This document shows, piece by piece, positions 16,374-24,283 of a stretch of 64,000 nt of DNA. Source of the DNA: Oscillospiraceae bacterium (lineage in GTDB: Bacteria > Bacillota > Clostridia > Oscillospirales > Ruminococcaceae); contig WRLK01000008.1 in the NCBI GenBank assembly GCA_009777635.1, forward strand, positions 1 through 64,000, written 5' to 3'. How positions within the stretch are numbered: the first letter of the stretch is position 1; each line of letters starts with the position of its first letter. The notes under the pieces are model-generated. The model saw nothing but the letters and a program-made list of their open reading frames with translations, did no database searches and was not told the DNA's origin. The position numbers were made by a program, and so were the translations under genes.

Positions 16374-16448
16374 GCGACGGGCTCCGGCGACAAAGCCGGC
16401 GGAAATAAAAACCGACGGACGCCGCGTGTGGTTTCGCAAGAGGTCTGT

Positions 16449-16462
16449 TGAAGACAGGTTCT
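16449..16462 (-). repeat. Solo end of the inverted-repeat element family
   Basis: TTGAAGACAGGTTC plus the following T matches 14 of 15 bases of the right terminal repeat of the full element at 19568-19730. A degraded left-end-like AGAGGTCTGT lies immediately before it. There is no core, so this is a remnant. Confidence 0.5.
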
Positions 16463-16473
16463 TAATCATACGC

Positions 16474-16501
16474 CTAGTGCTGTGACCGGTCACAACACTA
16501 G
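16474..16501. repeat. 28-bp near-perfect palindrome before the calcium ATPase gene
   Basis: The sequence 16474-16501 reads the same on both strands except for one symmetrical mismatch pair (arm CTAGTGCTGTGACC). It has no loop and no T-run on either side, so it fits a dimeric-protein operator better than a terminator. Confidence 0.6.
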
Positions 16502-16527
16502 CTTTCGCTCTCCCGACTTCTAAAAAC

Positions 16528-16558
16528 GGACTTGCCTTTCATATAATGAGGCAAGTCC
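16528..16558 (+). promoter_or_regulatory. Inverted repeat enclosing a CATATAAT box before the calcium ATPase gene
   Basis: GGACTTGCCT (16528-16537) pairs perfectly with AGGCAAGTCC (16549-16558). Between them is CATATAAT (16540-16547), exactly 44 bases before the ATG, the same word and distance as upstream of the metallophosphoesterase gene. It could also be read as a terminator for the preceding gene (ATTTTAG follows). Confidence 0.4.
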
Positions 16559-16583
16559 ATTTTAGCAGGGAGAGATAAAACAA

Positions 16584-19253
16584 ATGAACAAGGCAAATCA
16601 CACCCCCGGCCTTTCAACAAAAGCCGCGGCAAAGCTGCTGTTCGAATACGGCGAAAACAAGCTTGTTTCCGGCAAGAAGATAAGCCCGCTTAGAATATTC
16701 GCAGGGCAGTTCCGCGACCTGATGATTATGATCCTGCTGGCCTGCACTGCCATATCCGTCGTGATGGGCGAGACGGTCGAGGCGCTTGCGATCATCGTTA
16801 TCGTGCTGCTAAACGCTATTCTCGGTTTCGCGCAGGAGTACCGCACGGAAAAAACACTCGAAGCCTTAAAAAATATGGCTGCTCCGAACGCGAGGGTCGT
16901 CCGGGACGGCAAAACCACGGTAATCCCCGCGTCACAGATTGTACCGGGCGATGTAATTTTGCTTTCGGCAGGCGATAAAATCCCCGCCGACGCAAAGCTT
17001 TTGGAGGTTGTGGCGCTTGGCTGCGACGAAGCGATGCTCACCGGCGAATCCCTGCCCGTGGATAAGCTTGCGGAGCGAGGCGACTTCGTGTATATGGGCA
17101 CAATCGTGACAAAGGGCCGTGGCAAGGCGCAGGTCACGGCGACCGGCATGAACACCGAGATGGGCAAGATCGCAGGTATGCTCCATGAGATCGACGAGGG
17201 CGATACGCCGCTTCAAAAGAGGCTCGCGCAGCTTGGCAGGTACATAGCCGCGGGCTGCCTGCTCATTTGCGCCATCGTGTCGCTTGCGGGGATCATGCGC
17301 GGCGAAAAGCTTTTCGATATGCTGATAACGGGAATCTCCCTCGCCGTCGCCGCGGTGCCGGAGGGGCTTCCGGCAATCGTCACGATTGCCCTTGCGCTTG
17401 CCGTAAGCCGGATTTTAAAACGGCAAGCGCTCGTAAAAAAGCTGCATTCGGTCGAGACGCTTGGATGTGCAAACGTTATATGCACCGATAAAACAGGAAC
17501 GCTCACGGAAAACAAGATGACGGTGCGGCAAATTTTCACGATGAATTATAATATCCGGGTCGAGGGGGCGGGGTATGAGCAGGCGGGCGGCTTTTACAGC
17601 GGCGAAAGACGGATCGCCGCCGTGAACTCCCCGAGCCTGAAGCGGCTTTTCGACATCGCGGCGGAATGCAACAACGCGGAGATTTACGCCCCTAATGGCG
17701 CGCACCCGATGCGCGACAGAACGCTCAATACGTCGTCCGGCGCGTGGGAGACAAACGGCGACCCCACCGAGACTGCGCTTTTAGTCATGTCGGCGAAGGC
17801 GAGCGTCATGCGGGGCGGTTATTCGCGGACAGGCGAGATTCCGTTCGACTCCGACCGAAAACGCATGACCGTGCTTGTAACGGACGGCGCGGGGCGAAGC
17901 TACGCCTTTTGCAAGGGGGCTCCAGACCTGCTTTTGGAGCGCTGTAAATTTATGCTGACAGACTCGGGCACGACGCTTTTAACGCCCGCGCATAAACTTA
18001 AGATAACAGCGGCAAACGAGGAAATGGCCGGAAAAGCCATGCGCGTTTTAGGCTTTGCGTTTAAAGAAAACCCATCGGGAAACACCGACGCCGAAACAGG
18101 GCTTGTGTTCGCCGGGCTTGCCGGTATGATCGATCCTCCGCGCAGGGAGGCATACGGCGCCGTCGAAAAGTGCAGGCAGGCGAAAATCAAAACGGTGATG
18201 ATCACGGGCGACCACAAAGCCACCGCCGTTGCCATCGCGCGGGATTTAGGGATATTAACCAACCACGGCATCGTTTTGACGGGGGCGGAGCTCGACGCCA
18301 TGAGCGACTCTGCGCTTGACGGCGTGATCCACAAGGTTTCGGTGTTTGCGCGGGTCAACCCCGGGCATAAGCTCAGGATTGTGCGCGCGTTTAAAAAATG
18401 CGGCGATATCGTCGCGATGACAGGCGACGGCGTCAACGACGCGCCGGCCGTAAAGGAAGCCGACATCGGCGTATCGATGGGCATAACCGGCACGGACGTC
18501 ACGAAGCAGGCGGCGTCGATTATCCTGCTTGACGACAACTTCGCGACGCTTGTCGCTGCAATCGAGGAGGGCCGCGTCGTCTACAGCAATATCCGCAAAT
18601 TCATAAGATATCTTTTATCGTGCAACATCGGGGAGGTTGTAACCATGTTCGCGGGTATGCTAATGGGCTTGCCCGTCGTGCTTCTGCCAATCCAGATACT
18701 GCTCGTAAACCTTGCAACAGACGGCCTTCCCGCGATGGCGCTCGGCCTTGAGCCCGCCGAGGACGGGATTATGGAGCAAAAGCCGAGGCCCGCCGGGGAT
18801 TCGGTTTTCTCGGGAGGGCTGCTCTCAACCATAGTATTTCGCGGCTGCTTAATCGGGATCGTAACGCTTGCCGTTTTCACGTCGCTATTAAAGCAGGGCG
18901 GCAGCGTGGAGCTCGCGCGGACAGGCGCGCTTGTAACGCTTGTGTTGTCGCAGCTTGTGCATGTTTTTGAATGCAAATCCGAGCGGCATGGGATATTCAA
19001 AATCAACATTTTAAGCAACCCCGCGCTGATTTTGGCGGTCATCGCGTCGGGAGCCGTGCTGGCGCTTTCCGTTTACGCGCCAGTGATGCAGCGTATCTTC
19101 AGTACGGTTGCGCTCACGGATATGCAGCTGCTAAGGGCGGCGGCGTATGCGCTTGTCGTGCCGGTGATATCCTCGCTGTTCATCGCGCGGCCGCGTAAAA
19201 AACGAAACGACGTCCCATTGCCTGTGGAGGACCCCGCCATGTCAAGGAGATAA
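16584..19253 (+). CDS. Calcium-transporting P-type ATPase (type IIA-like)
   Basis: An 889-residue cation pump. The phosphorylation motif DKTGTLTENKMT has its aspartate at residue 302. TGES (actuator domain), PEGLPAIVTIALALAVSR (TM4 calcium-site motif), KGAPDLLLERC (nucleotide domain), TGDGVNDAPAVKEADIG (hinge) and NLATDGLPAMALG (TM6) are all intact. About ten membrane segments are visible. The combination is that of SERCA/PMCA-like bacterial Ca2+ exporters. GGGAGAG lies about ten bases before the ATG. A terminator follows. Possible sporulation-linked expression is suggested only by the CATATAAT box upstream. Confidence 0.95.
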   Translation: MNKANHTPGLSTKAAAKLLFEYGENKLVSGKKISPLRIFAGQFRDLMIMILLACTAISVVMGETVEALAIIVIVLLNAILGFAQEYRTEKTLEALKNMAAPNARVVRDGKTTVIPASQIVPGDVILLSAGDKIPADAKLLEVVALGCDEAMLTGESLPVDKLAERGDFVYMGTIVTKGRGKAQVTATGMNTEMGKIAGMLHEIDEGDTPLQKRLAQLGRYIAAGCLLICAIVSLAGIMRGEKLFDMLITGISLAVAAVPEGLPAIVTIALALAVSRILKRQALVKKLHSVETLGCANVICTDKTGTLTENKMTVRQIFTMNYNIRVEGAGYEQAGGFYSGERRIAAVNSPSLKRLFDIAAECNNAEIYAPNGAHPMRDRTLNTSSGAWETNGDPTETALLVMSAKASVMRGGYSRTGEIPFDSDRKRMTVLVTDGAGRSYAFCKGAPDLLLERCKFMLTDSGTTLLTPAHKLKITAANEEMAGKAMRVLGFAFKENPSGNTDAETGLVFAGLAGMIDPPRREAYGAVEKCRQAKIKTVMITGDHKATAVAIARDLGILTNHGIVLTGAELDAMSDSALDGVIHKVSVFARVNPGHKLRIVRAFKKCGDIVAMTGDGVNDAPAVKEADIGVSMGITGTDVTKQAASIILLDDNFATLVAAIEEGRVVYSNIRKFIRYLLSCNIGEVVTMFAGMLMGLPVVLLPIQILLVNLATDGLPAMALGLEPAEDGIMEQKPRPAGDSVFSGGLLSTIVFRGCLIGIVTLAVFTSLLKQGGSVELARTGALVTLVLSQLVHVFECKSERHGIFKINILSNPALILAVIASGAVLALSVYAPVMQRIFSTVALTDMQLLRAAAYALVVPVISSLFIARPRKKRNDVPLPVEDPAMSRR

Positions 19254-19261
19254 GCGGCGTC

Positions 19262-19300
19262 ACCCCCCAACTCTGCGGTTCAGCCGCAAGGTTGGGGGGT
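19262..19300 (+). terminator. Terminator after the calcium ATPase gene
   Basis: ACCCCCCAAC (19262-19271) pairs perfectly with GTTGGGGGGT (19291-19300), and TGCGG/CCGCA forms an inner stem. ACTTTTATAG follows. A very stable hairpin. Confidence 0.85.
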
Positions 19301-19567
19301 ACTTTTATAGTCCATGAAGCGGTATGCGTTTTAAATATTCAAATAAATATCATGTAAAATGTATTTCAGCCGATGCGGACGTTTCCCAGGATTGTTAAAA
19401 AGTTGACTTTATTGCTTTCATATGATATAGTATCGTTGGTTGCAAAACAAATAATATTTTTCGACCGGCCGGTAACTGTGCGAGTTTTTAGCTTTCGGGC
19501 GGAAAATCAACATGGATTCCGGCTCGTTTTCTGTGTTTTTATTCTGGGGAACCAGTAATCCGATGTT
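19301..19567 (+). other. Upstream region and probable long leader of hppA
   Basis: A gene-free stretch that holds a consensus promoter at 19403-19431. Transcription from it would begin near 19438 and give a leader of about 360 bases before hppA, including the inserted repeat at 19568-19730. The leader has several short stems (GACCGGCCGGT) and a GGGGAACC word at about 19548. I could not assign it to a known riboswitch class by eye. Confidence 0.4.
19403..19431 (+). promoter_or_regulatory. Sigma-A promoter upstream of hppA
   Basis: TTGACT (19403-19408), a 17-bp spacer and TATAGT (19426-19431). It lies 370 bases before the hppA ATG, which implies a long untranslated leader unless a second promoter exists closer to the gene. 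Confidence 0.65.
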
Positions 19568-19730
19568 AGAACCTGTCTTCAGCACCGCTCAACGCACATC
19601 TTTTGGCGAATTTTCCGCTATACTGCGTTGAATTTTCTTGCAATACGCCAAGTATTCCTGCGAAAATCCGCCTTGTCTGACGAAAAATTCGTTCAAAATC
19701 TGAACATTTCGGATACTGAAGACAGGTTCT
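19568..19730. repeat. 163-bp element with perfect 15-bp terminal inverted repeats (copy A)
   Basis: The ends AGAACCTGTCTTCAG (19568-19582) and its exact complement (19716-19730) enclose about 133 bp without coding potential. The core, with GCAATACGCCAAGTATT (near 19640-19656), is shared with the element at 56838-56999. TTA occurs at both outer edges and could be a target duplication. No transposase is encoded, so it resembles a MITE or a large REP-type hairpin. It lies in the hppA leader. Confidence 0.8.
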
Positions 19731-19800
19731 TATAAAGCGAGGTGTGGTGATACTGTAAAAACGCGTTCAAATATAAGATAGTAAATGGAGTGTGTGTTTT

Positions 19801-21921
19801 ATGGATTTGATGATCTTGACCCCAATCGGCGCCATACTGGCGCTCTGCTTCGTAGGCTATAACATCATGAACATATTCAAATTCCCCGAGGGCGACCCTG
19901 AGGTGCAATCGATTTCGCAGAAAATACGCATGGGCGCCAATGCGTTTATGCGTCGGCAATATACCGTTGTAGCTTGGTTTTTTGCCGTGATGCTTGTCAT
20001 TTTGTGCGTAATGTCCGCGGTCGGTTTCCTTACCTGGTTTGTCCCGTTCGCCTTTGTCACGGGCGGCTTCTTCTCGGGCTTTTCCGGGTTTTTGGGGATG
20101 AAGTTTGCGACCTACGCCAATTCCCGCACGGCTACCGCTTGTAAGGACAGCCTTAACAAGGGGCTGCGCGTCGCTTTTTCCTCGGGCTCGGTCATGGGGT
20201 TTACCGTGGTGGGGCTTGGGCTTTTAGACCTTGCTATCTGGTATTATCTTTTAAAATATGTTTTTAACCTCGACATCGGCGAGGTCACAGCCGCAATGCT
20301 GACCTTTGGAATGGGCGCCTCCTGTATGGCGCTGTTTGCGCGTGTAGGCGGCGGCATATTCACGAAGGCCGCCGACGTAGGGGCCGACCTTGTCGGCAAG
20401 GTTGAAGCCGGGATTCCTGAGGACGACCCGCGCAATCCCGCCGTAATAGCCGACAACGTGGGCGACAATGTAGGCGATATAGCAGGCATGGGAGCCGACT
20501 TGTATGAGTCATACGTCGGCTCAATCGTAGCCACCTGCGCTCTGGGAGTCGCCGCTTTCGGGATAGACGAAGCGACAGGCATAGCCGGTTTATCCGGCGA
20601 CCAGGCCGTCACAATCCCCATGGCGATGGCAGGTATCGGCGTTATCGTTACCATTATCGGCTCGTTTTTGATACGCACTAAGGAAAACGCGACGCAAAAG
20701 GCCCTTTTATCGGCGCTTCGGCGCGGCACGAACTTTTCGGCTGTCGCGATTGCGATACTTTCCTTCCCGCTTGTATGGTTCATGCTGGGAGCCGGTTACA
20801 TGGGCGTTTACGGCGCGATTCTGTCAGGCTTGCTTGCCGGCGTCGGAATTGCTTTCATCACGGAATATTACACCTCTGACAACTACAAGCCTACCCGCGA
20901 GCTTGCGGACTCGACAAAAACCGGAACGGCCACGCTTATTATAGCCGGGCTGTCGCTGGGGATGCTCTCAACCGCTATCCCGCTGCTTATAATCTGCGCT
21001 TCGATTCTTGTATCTTTCTTTGTTTCCGGAGGCGCCGCAAACCCCGCGCTGGGATTATACGGCATTGCTATCTCCGCCGTCGGAATGCTGTCGACCCTGG
21101 GACTTACCTTGGCAAACGATTCCTACGGCCCCGTTGCCGATAACGCGGGCGGTATAGCCGAAATGGCCCATCTTGACGCCGAGGTGCGACGCCGCACCGA
21201 CGCGCTTGATTCCCTTGGCAATACAACCGCCGCCGTCGGCAAGGGCTTCTGCATAGGCGCGGGTGCGCTGACGGCGCTTGCGTTGATCGCCTCCTATATC
21301 GATAGAATTGATATCCTTCAAAGACAAGGCACAAACCCGGATTTCATCCTCGATTTGAGAATCGACAACCCGGTTGTGCTTGTCGGGCTATTCATCGGCG
21401 GTATGCTTCCTTTCCTGTTTACCTCGATGACAATGAGCTCCGTCGGGCGGGCGGCCCAAGCAATCGTCGTGGAGGTTCGCCGACAATTTAAAGAAATAAC
21501 GGGGTTGATGGAAGGAAAAGCAGACGCCGATTACGCAACCTGCGTGGATTTATGTACGCGTTCCGCGCTTCGTGAAATGATAATGCCGACCTTGCTTGCC
21601 ATTGCGACGCCGATCGTCACCGGGCTGATACTCGGGCCCAACGGCGTTATCGGTCTGTTGGTAGGATGTACCGTTTGCGGCTTCATGATGGCGATTTTGA
21701 CGGCAAACTCAGGCGGCGCATGGGACAACGCCAAAAAATACATAGAAGCAGGCAATCATGGCGGCAAAGGCTCCGACGCCCACAAGGCAGCCGTTGTCGG
21801 CGATACCGTCGGCGACCCGCTAAAGGATACCTGCGGGCCGTCCATCGATATCCTTTTAAAGCTAAGCTCTATGGTGTCCATCGTTTTTGCTGCTTTAATT
21901 TTGTCGTTCCATATTTTTTAG
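19801..21921 (+). CDS. hppA: Membrane-bound pyrophosphatase, ion-pumping
   Basis: A 706-residue integral membrane pump with about sixteen helices that couples pyrophosphate hydrolysis to Na+ or H+ export. The active-site motifs are intact: [35 protein letters not shown] and, near the C-terminus, [15 protein letters not shown]. The [11 protein letters not shown] segment has alanine where K+-independent enzymes carry lysine, so this should be the K+-dependent subtype, often Na+-pumping. The start at 19801 has GGAG ten bases upstream; GTG 19792 is too close to that site. A bidirectional terminator separates it from convergent ahcY. Confidence 0.96.
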   Translation: MDLMILTPIGAILALCFVGYNIMNIFKFPEGDPEVQSISQKIRMGANAFMRRQYTVVAWFFAVMLVILCVMSAVGFLTWFVPFAFVTGGFFSGFSGFLGMKFATYANSRTATACKDSLNKGLRVAFSSGSVMGFTVVGLGLLDLAIWYYLLKYVFNLDIGEVTAAMLTFGMGASCMALFARVGGGIFTKAADVGADLVGKVEAGIPEDDPRNPAVIADNVGDNVGDIAGMGADLYESYVGSIVATCALGVAAFGIDEATGIAGLSGDQAVTIPMAMAGIGVIVTIIGSFLIRTKENATQKALLSALRRGTNFSAVAIAILSFPLVWFMLGAGYMGVYGAILSGLLAGVGIAFITEYYTSDNYKPTRELADSTKTGTATLIIAGLSLGMLSTAIPLLIICASILVSFFVSGGAANPALGLYGIAISAVGMLSTLGLTLANDSYGPVADNAGGIAEMAHLDAEVRRRTDALDSLGNTTAAVGKGFCIGAGALTALALIASYIDRIDILQRQGTNPDFILDLRIDNPVVLVGLFIGGMLPFLFTSMTMSSVGRAAQAIVVEVRRQFKEITGLMEGKADADYATCVDLCTRSALREMIMPTLLAIATPIVTGLILGPNGVIGLLVGCTVCGFMMAILTANSGGAWDNAKKYIEAGNHGGKGSDAHKAAVVGDTVGDPLKDTCGPSIDILLKLSSMVSIVFAALILSFHIF

Positions 21922-21943
21922 CCGGTATATTTAGATATAAAAG

Positions 21944-21969
21944 ACGGCTCACGATTTCTCGTGAGCCGT
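21944..21969. terminator. Bidirectional terminator between hppA and ahcY
   Basis: ACGGCTCACGA (21944-21954) pairs perfectly with TCGTGAGCCGT (21959-21969) around TTTC. A-rich sequence on the left and TTGTTG on the right let it serve both convergent genes. Confidence 0.8.
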
Positions 21970-21984
21970 TTGTTGTAAGGCAAA

Positions 21985-23226
21985 TTAAAATGTCTCGATA
22001 TACAATTTTTGTTCATCCGTGAGCTTACTTATCGAAATGCCGAGGGATTTAAGCTTAAAGCTTGCAACGGCTTCGTCTATTTCGGCAGGCGCCGGATAAA
22101 CTTGTGGCTTCAGCTCTTTTCCGTGCTGCGCCATATACTTTAAGGCCTGCGCTTGAACGCCAAAGCTTAAGTCCATAATCTCTATCGGATGCCCGTTGTC
22201 AGCCGCGATATTTACAAGCCGTCCCTCCGCAATAAGGTTGAGCCAGCGCCCGTCGCCGCGCATCCTGTAGCCTGCTATTTCCGGGCGGCGAACGCAAACC
22301 TCGTCGGAAAGCGCCTCCAAATCGGGCTTCGATATCTCCTTGTCGAAGTGTCCGGCGTTACAAAGGACCGCGCCGTCCTTCATCTTCTTCATATGACGGC
22401 CTGTGATTATATCGGTGACGCCGCTTACCGTTATGAAAATATCGCCGATTGCGGCGGCTTCGTCCATTGACATGACGTCATAGCCCTCCATATACGCCTC
22501 AAGCGCCTTAACCGGGTCCACCTCCGTGACTATGACGCGGGCGCCGAGGCTTTTCGCGCGCATCGCTATACCGCGGCCGCACCATCCGAACCCGGCGACC
22601 ACAACGTGCTTACCGGCAATCAGCAGGTTTGTCGTATGCAGAATCGCCGACCATGTGCTTTGTCCCGTGCCGTATCGGTTATCGAATAAATGCTTGCAAT
22701 TCGCGTCGTTAACGGCAATCATCGGGAAACGCAGCTGCCCTGATTTTTCGCGGAGCCTCAAGCGGTGGACGCCTGTAGTCGTCTCCTCCGTGCCTCCGAT
22801 CAGGCGGTCGCCGAGGCCTGCATAATCGCCGTGGATAAGCGACATAAGATCCCCGCCGTCGTCAAGTATCAGGTGCGGATGTCCTTTGAGCGTTTCTATA
22901 AGATGTGACTCGTATTCCTCCTGCGTCGCCCCGCGCCAGGCAAAAACCTCGATCCCGTGCGATGCAAGCCCCGCGCATACGTCATCCTGGGTTGACAGCA
23001 CGTTGCAGCCCGTCACCCTCACATCCGCGCCGCCCTCGCGCAACGTCAGGGCAAGATTCGCGGTCTTTGCCTCAAGATGGATAGACATCGCGATGCTCAT
23101 GCCTTGAAACGATTTTTCCTTTTTGAAATCTTTTTCGATTTCCTTTAAGACGGGCATGTATGAACGCGCCCAGTCAATTTTCAGCCGCCCGGCGTCAGCT
23201 AAGTTTTCATTGCGTACGATACTCAT
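21985..23226 (-). CDS. ahcY: Adenosylhomocysteinase
   Basis: A 413-residue NAD-dependent enzyme that splits S-adenosylhomocysteine into adenosine and homocysteine in the methyl cycle. Recognisable parts are SIHLEAKTANLALTL, the substrate-binding DDGGDL, FDNRYGTGQS, the NAD-binding GFGWCGRGIA, and the C-terminal LSFGVQAQALKYM. The frame extends 18 codons upstream, but GGAGGA seven bases before ATG 23224-23226 fixes the start, giving the family N-terminus (IDWARSYMPVL). It is the only SAM-cycle gene in this part of the window and appears monocistronic. Confidence 0.96.
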   Translation of the reverse strand: MSIVRNENLADAGRLKIDWARSYMPVLKEIEKDFKKEKSFQGMSIAMSIHLEAKTANLALTLREGGADVRVTGCNVLSTQDDVCAGLASHGIEVFAWRGATQEEYESHLIETLKGHPHLILDDGGDLMSLIHGDYAGLGDRLIGGTEETTTGVHRLRLREKSGQLRFPMIAVNDANCKHLFDNRYGTGQSTWSAILHTTNLLIAGKHVVVAGFGWCGRGIAMRAKSLGARVIVTEVDPVKALEAYMEGYDVMSMDEAAAIGDIFITVSGVTDIITGRHMKKMKDGAVLCNAGHFDKEISKPDLEALSDEVCVRRPEIAGYRMRGDGRWLNLIAEGRLVNIAADNGHPIEIMDLSFGVQAQALKYMAQHGKELKPQVYPAPAEIDEAVASFKLKSLGISISKLTDEQKLYIETF

Positions 23227-23246
23227 ATAACATTCCTCCTTTTGAT

Positions 23247-23268
23247 ATTCCGCCTTGATTCCGCCTTG
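23247..23268. repeat. Two tandem 11-bp repeats
   Basis: ATTCCGCCTTG occurs twice head to tail (23247-23257 and 23258-23268), between the ahcY ribosome site and the 134-bp tandem array. It looks like slippage at the array edge. Confidence 0.7.
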
Positions 23269-23543
23269 ATTATAACACAAAAGCGAAGCGCGAAGTGCTT
23301 CGTAAGCGGCGAAGCCGCGCGTGGGCGCGCAGCGCCCGCCTTTTGTCGTTTCAATGTTCTCGGGACCCGCTCGAAATTTTAATTTCGCTAGCGGGTGAGG
23401 TTATTATAACACAAAAGCGAAGCGCGAAGTGCTTCGTAAGCGGCGAAGCCGCGCGCGGCGCGCAGCGCCCGCCTTTTGATGTTTCAATGTTCTCGGGACC
23501 CGCTCGAAATTTTAATTTCGCTAGCGGGTGAGGTTATTATAAC
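23269..23543. repeat. Tandem direct repeat, two copies of a 134/133-bp hairpin-rich unit
   Basis: Units begin at 23269 and 23403, and the first bases (ATTATAAC) recur a third time at 23536. The copies are almost identical, differing by about one inserted base near GCGCG and one substitution (TTTTGTCG versus TTTTGATG). Each unit contains CGAAGC/GCTTCG, GCGGC/GCCGC and ACCCGCT/AGCGGGT stems around CGAAATTTTAATTTCG. Read on the minus strand, each unit edge carries TATAAT, so the array supplies -10-like boxes toward ahcY. No coding sense is apparent. Confidence 0.85.
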
Positions 23544-23550
23544 AAGGGTA

Positions 23551-23580
23551 TTGACCTATGCATATGACATGTGTCATACT
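23551..23580 (+). promoter_or_regulatory. Candidate promoter of the Crp/Fnr gene
   Basis: TTGACC (23551-23556) and CATACT (23575-23580) are separated by 18 bases. The GTG start is 18 bases further on, so the leader would be very short. The -10 box is weak, which fits an activator-dependent or repressed promoter. Confidence 0.4.
23563..23578. promoter_or_regulatory. Perfect 7-2-7 dyad, likely Crp/Fnr-type operator
   Basis: TATGACA-TG-TGTCATA is an exact palindrome apart from its two central bases. It has the 14-bp layout of PrfA boxes (arms separated by two bases), a known binding mode of Crp/Fnr relatives, and it lies directly before a Crp/Fnr gene. Autoregulation is the simplest reading. 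Confidence 0.6.
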
Positions 23581-23598
23581 ATATTGGGAGGATTTCAC

Positions 23599-24267
23599 GT
23601 GAAAAGACAACATATCCGCGAAAACGATAAGAATTTGCTGCTACAATACGGGTTAAGCGGTATTGACTTCGCACAGGCGGAACGCCGTTTGTTTGAACAG
23701 GACGAATTTCTTTCCCACGCGGGCGAACCGATAGACTGCATATACTTCGTGGTTTCCGGGAAAGCTAAGGTGTTTATCAGCTTATCAAGCGGAAAGCAGC
23801 TGCTGCTTTCGTATTTTACCTCAAAGGGAATCATCGGCGATATAGAGCTTATGACGGATATACCGGCGAATTATACCGCCGTTCGCGCCGTCACCGAGCT
23901 TGTCTGTATCGCACTGCCGCTAAACATATACTCGGGGGAGCTTAAAAAGAACAATGCCTTTATAAATTATGTCGCAAAGGAGCTTGCCGAGAAGCTTTCG
24001 CAGCGCGCGGTAAACAGCGCGATAACAACACTGTATCCGCTTCGGTCAAGGCTGTGCGCCTATATAATACAAACGGAAAGCAACGGGCTTTTCCGCGAGA
24101 CGTTAACGGAAGTCGCGGGGATTGTCGGGTCAAGCTACCGGCATCTTTTACGGTGCCTTGAAAAAATGTGCAGCGAAAAAATTTTATCAAAGGAAGCTTC
24201 CGGCTACCGCATTATCAATAAGCGGGCGTTGAGCGAAAACGCTAAGGATTTGTACGTATTAAAATAG
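23599..24267 (+). CDS. Crp/Fnr family transcriptional regulator (YeiL-like)
   Basis: A 222-residue regulator. Residues about 25-140 form a cyclic-nucleotide-binding-type beta roll (GEPIDCIYFVVSGKAKVF, then SKGIIGDIELM). A dimerisation helix follows, and residues about 165-215 form a winged helix-turn-helix (LTEVAGIVGSSYRHLLRCL). The canonical Arg and Ser of cAMP-binding proteins are not evident, so the effector is probably not cAMP. No Fnr-type cysteine cluster is present. GTG 23599 is chosen because GGGAGG lies seven bases before it. It may be cotranscribed with mltG, which starts 16 bases later. Confidence 0.88.
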   Translation: MKRQHIRENDKNLLLQYGLSGIDFAQAERRLFEQDEFLSHAGEPIDCIYFVVSGKAKVFISLSSGKQLLLSYFTSKGIIGDIELMTDIPANYTAVRAVTELVCIALPLNIYSGELKKNNAFINYVAKELAEKLSQRAVNSAITTLYPLRSRLCAYIIQTESNGLFRETLTEVAGIVGSSYRHLLRCLEKMCSEKILSKEASGYRIINKRALSENAKDLYVLK

Positions 24268-24283
24268 CAAAGGAATTTTTTAT

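Noticed and set aside
23269..23543. The tandem repeat considered as a small CRISPR array.
   Set aside because: Units are contiguous and about 134 bp with no distinct spacers, and no cas gene is near.
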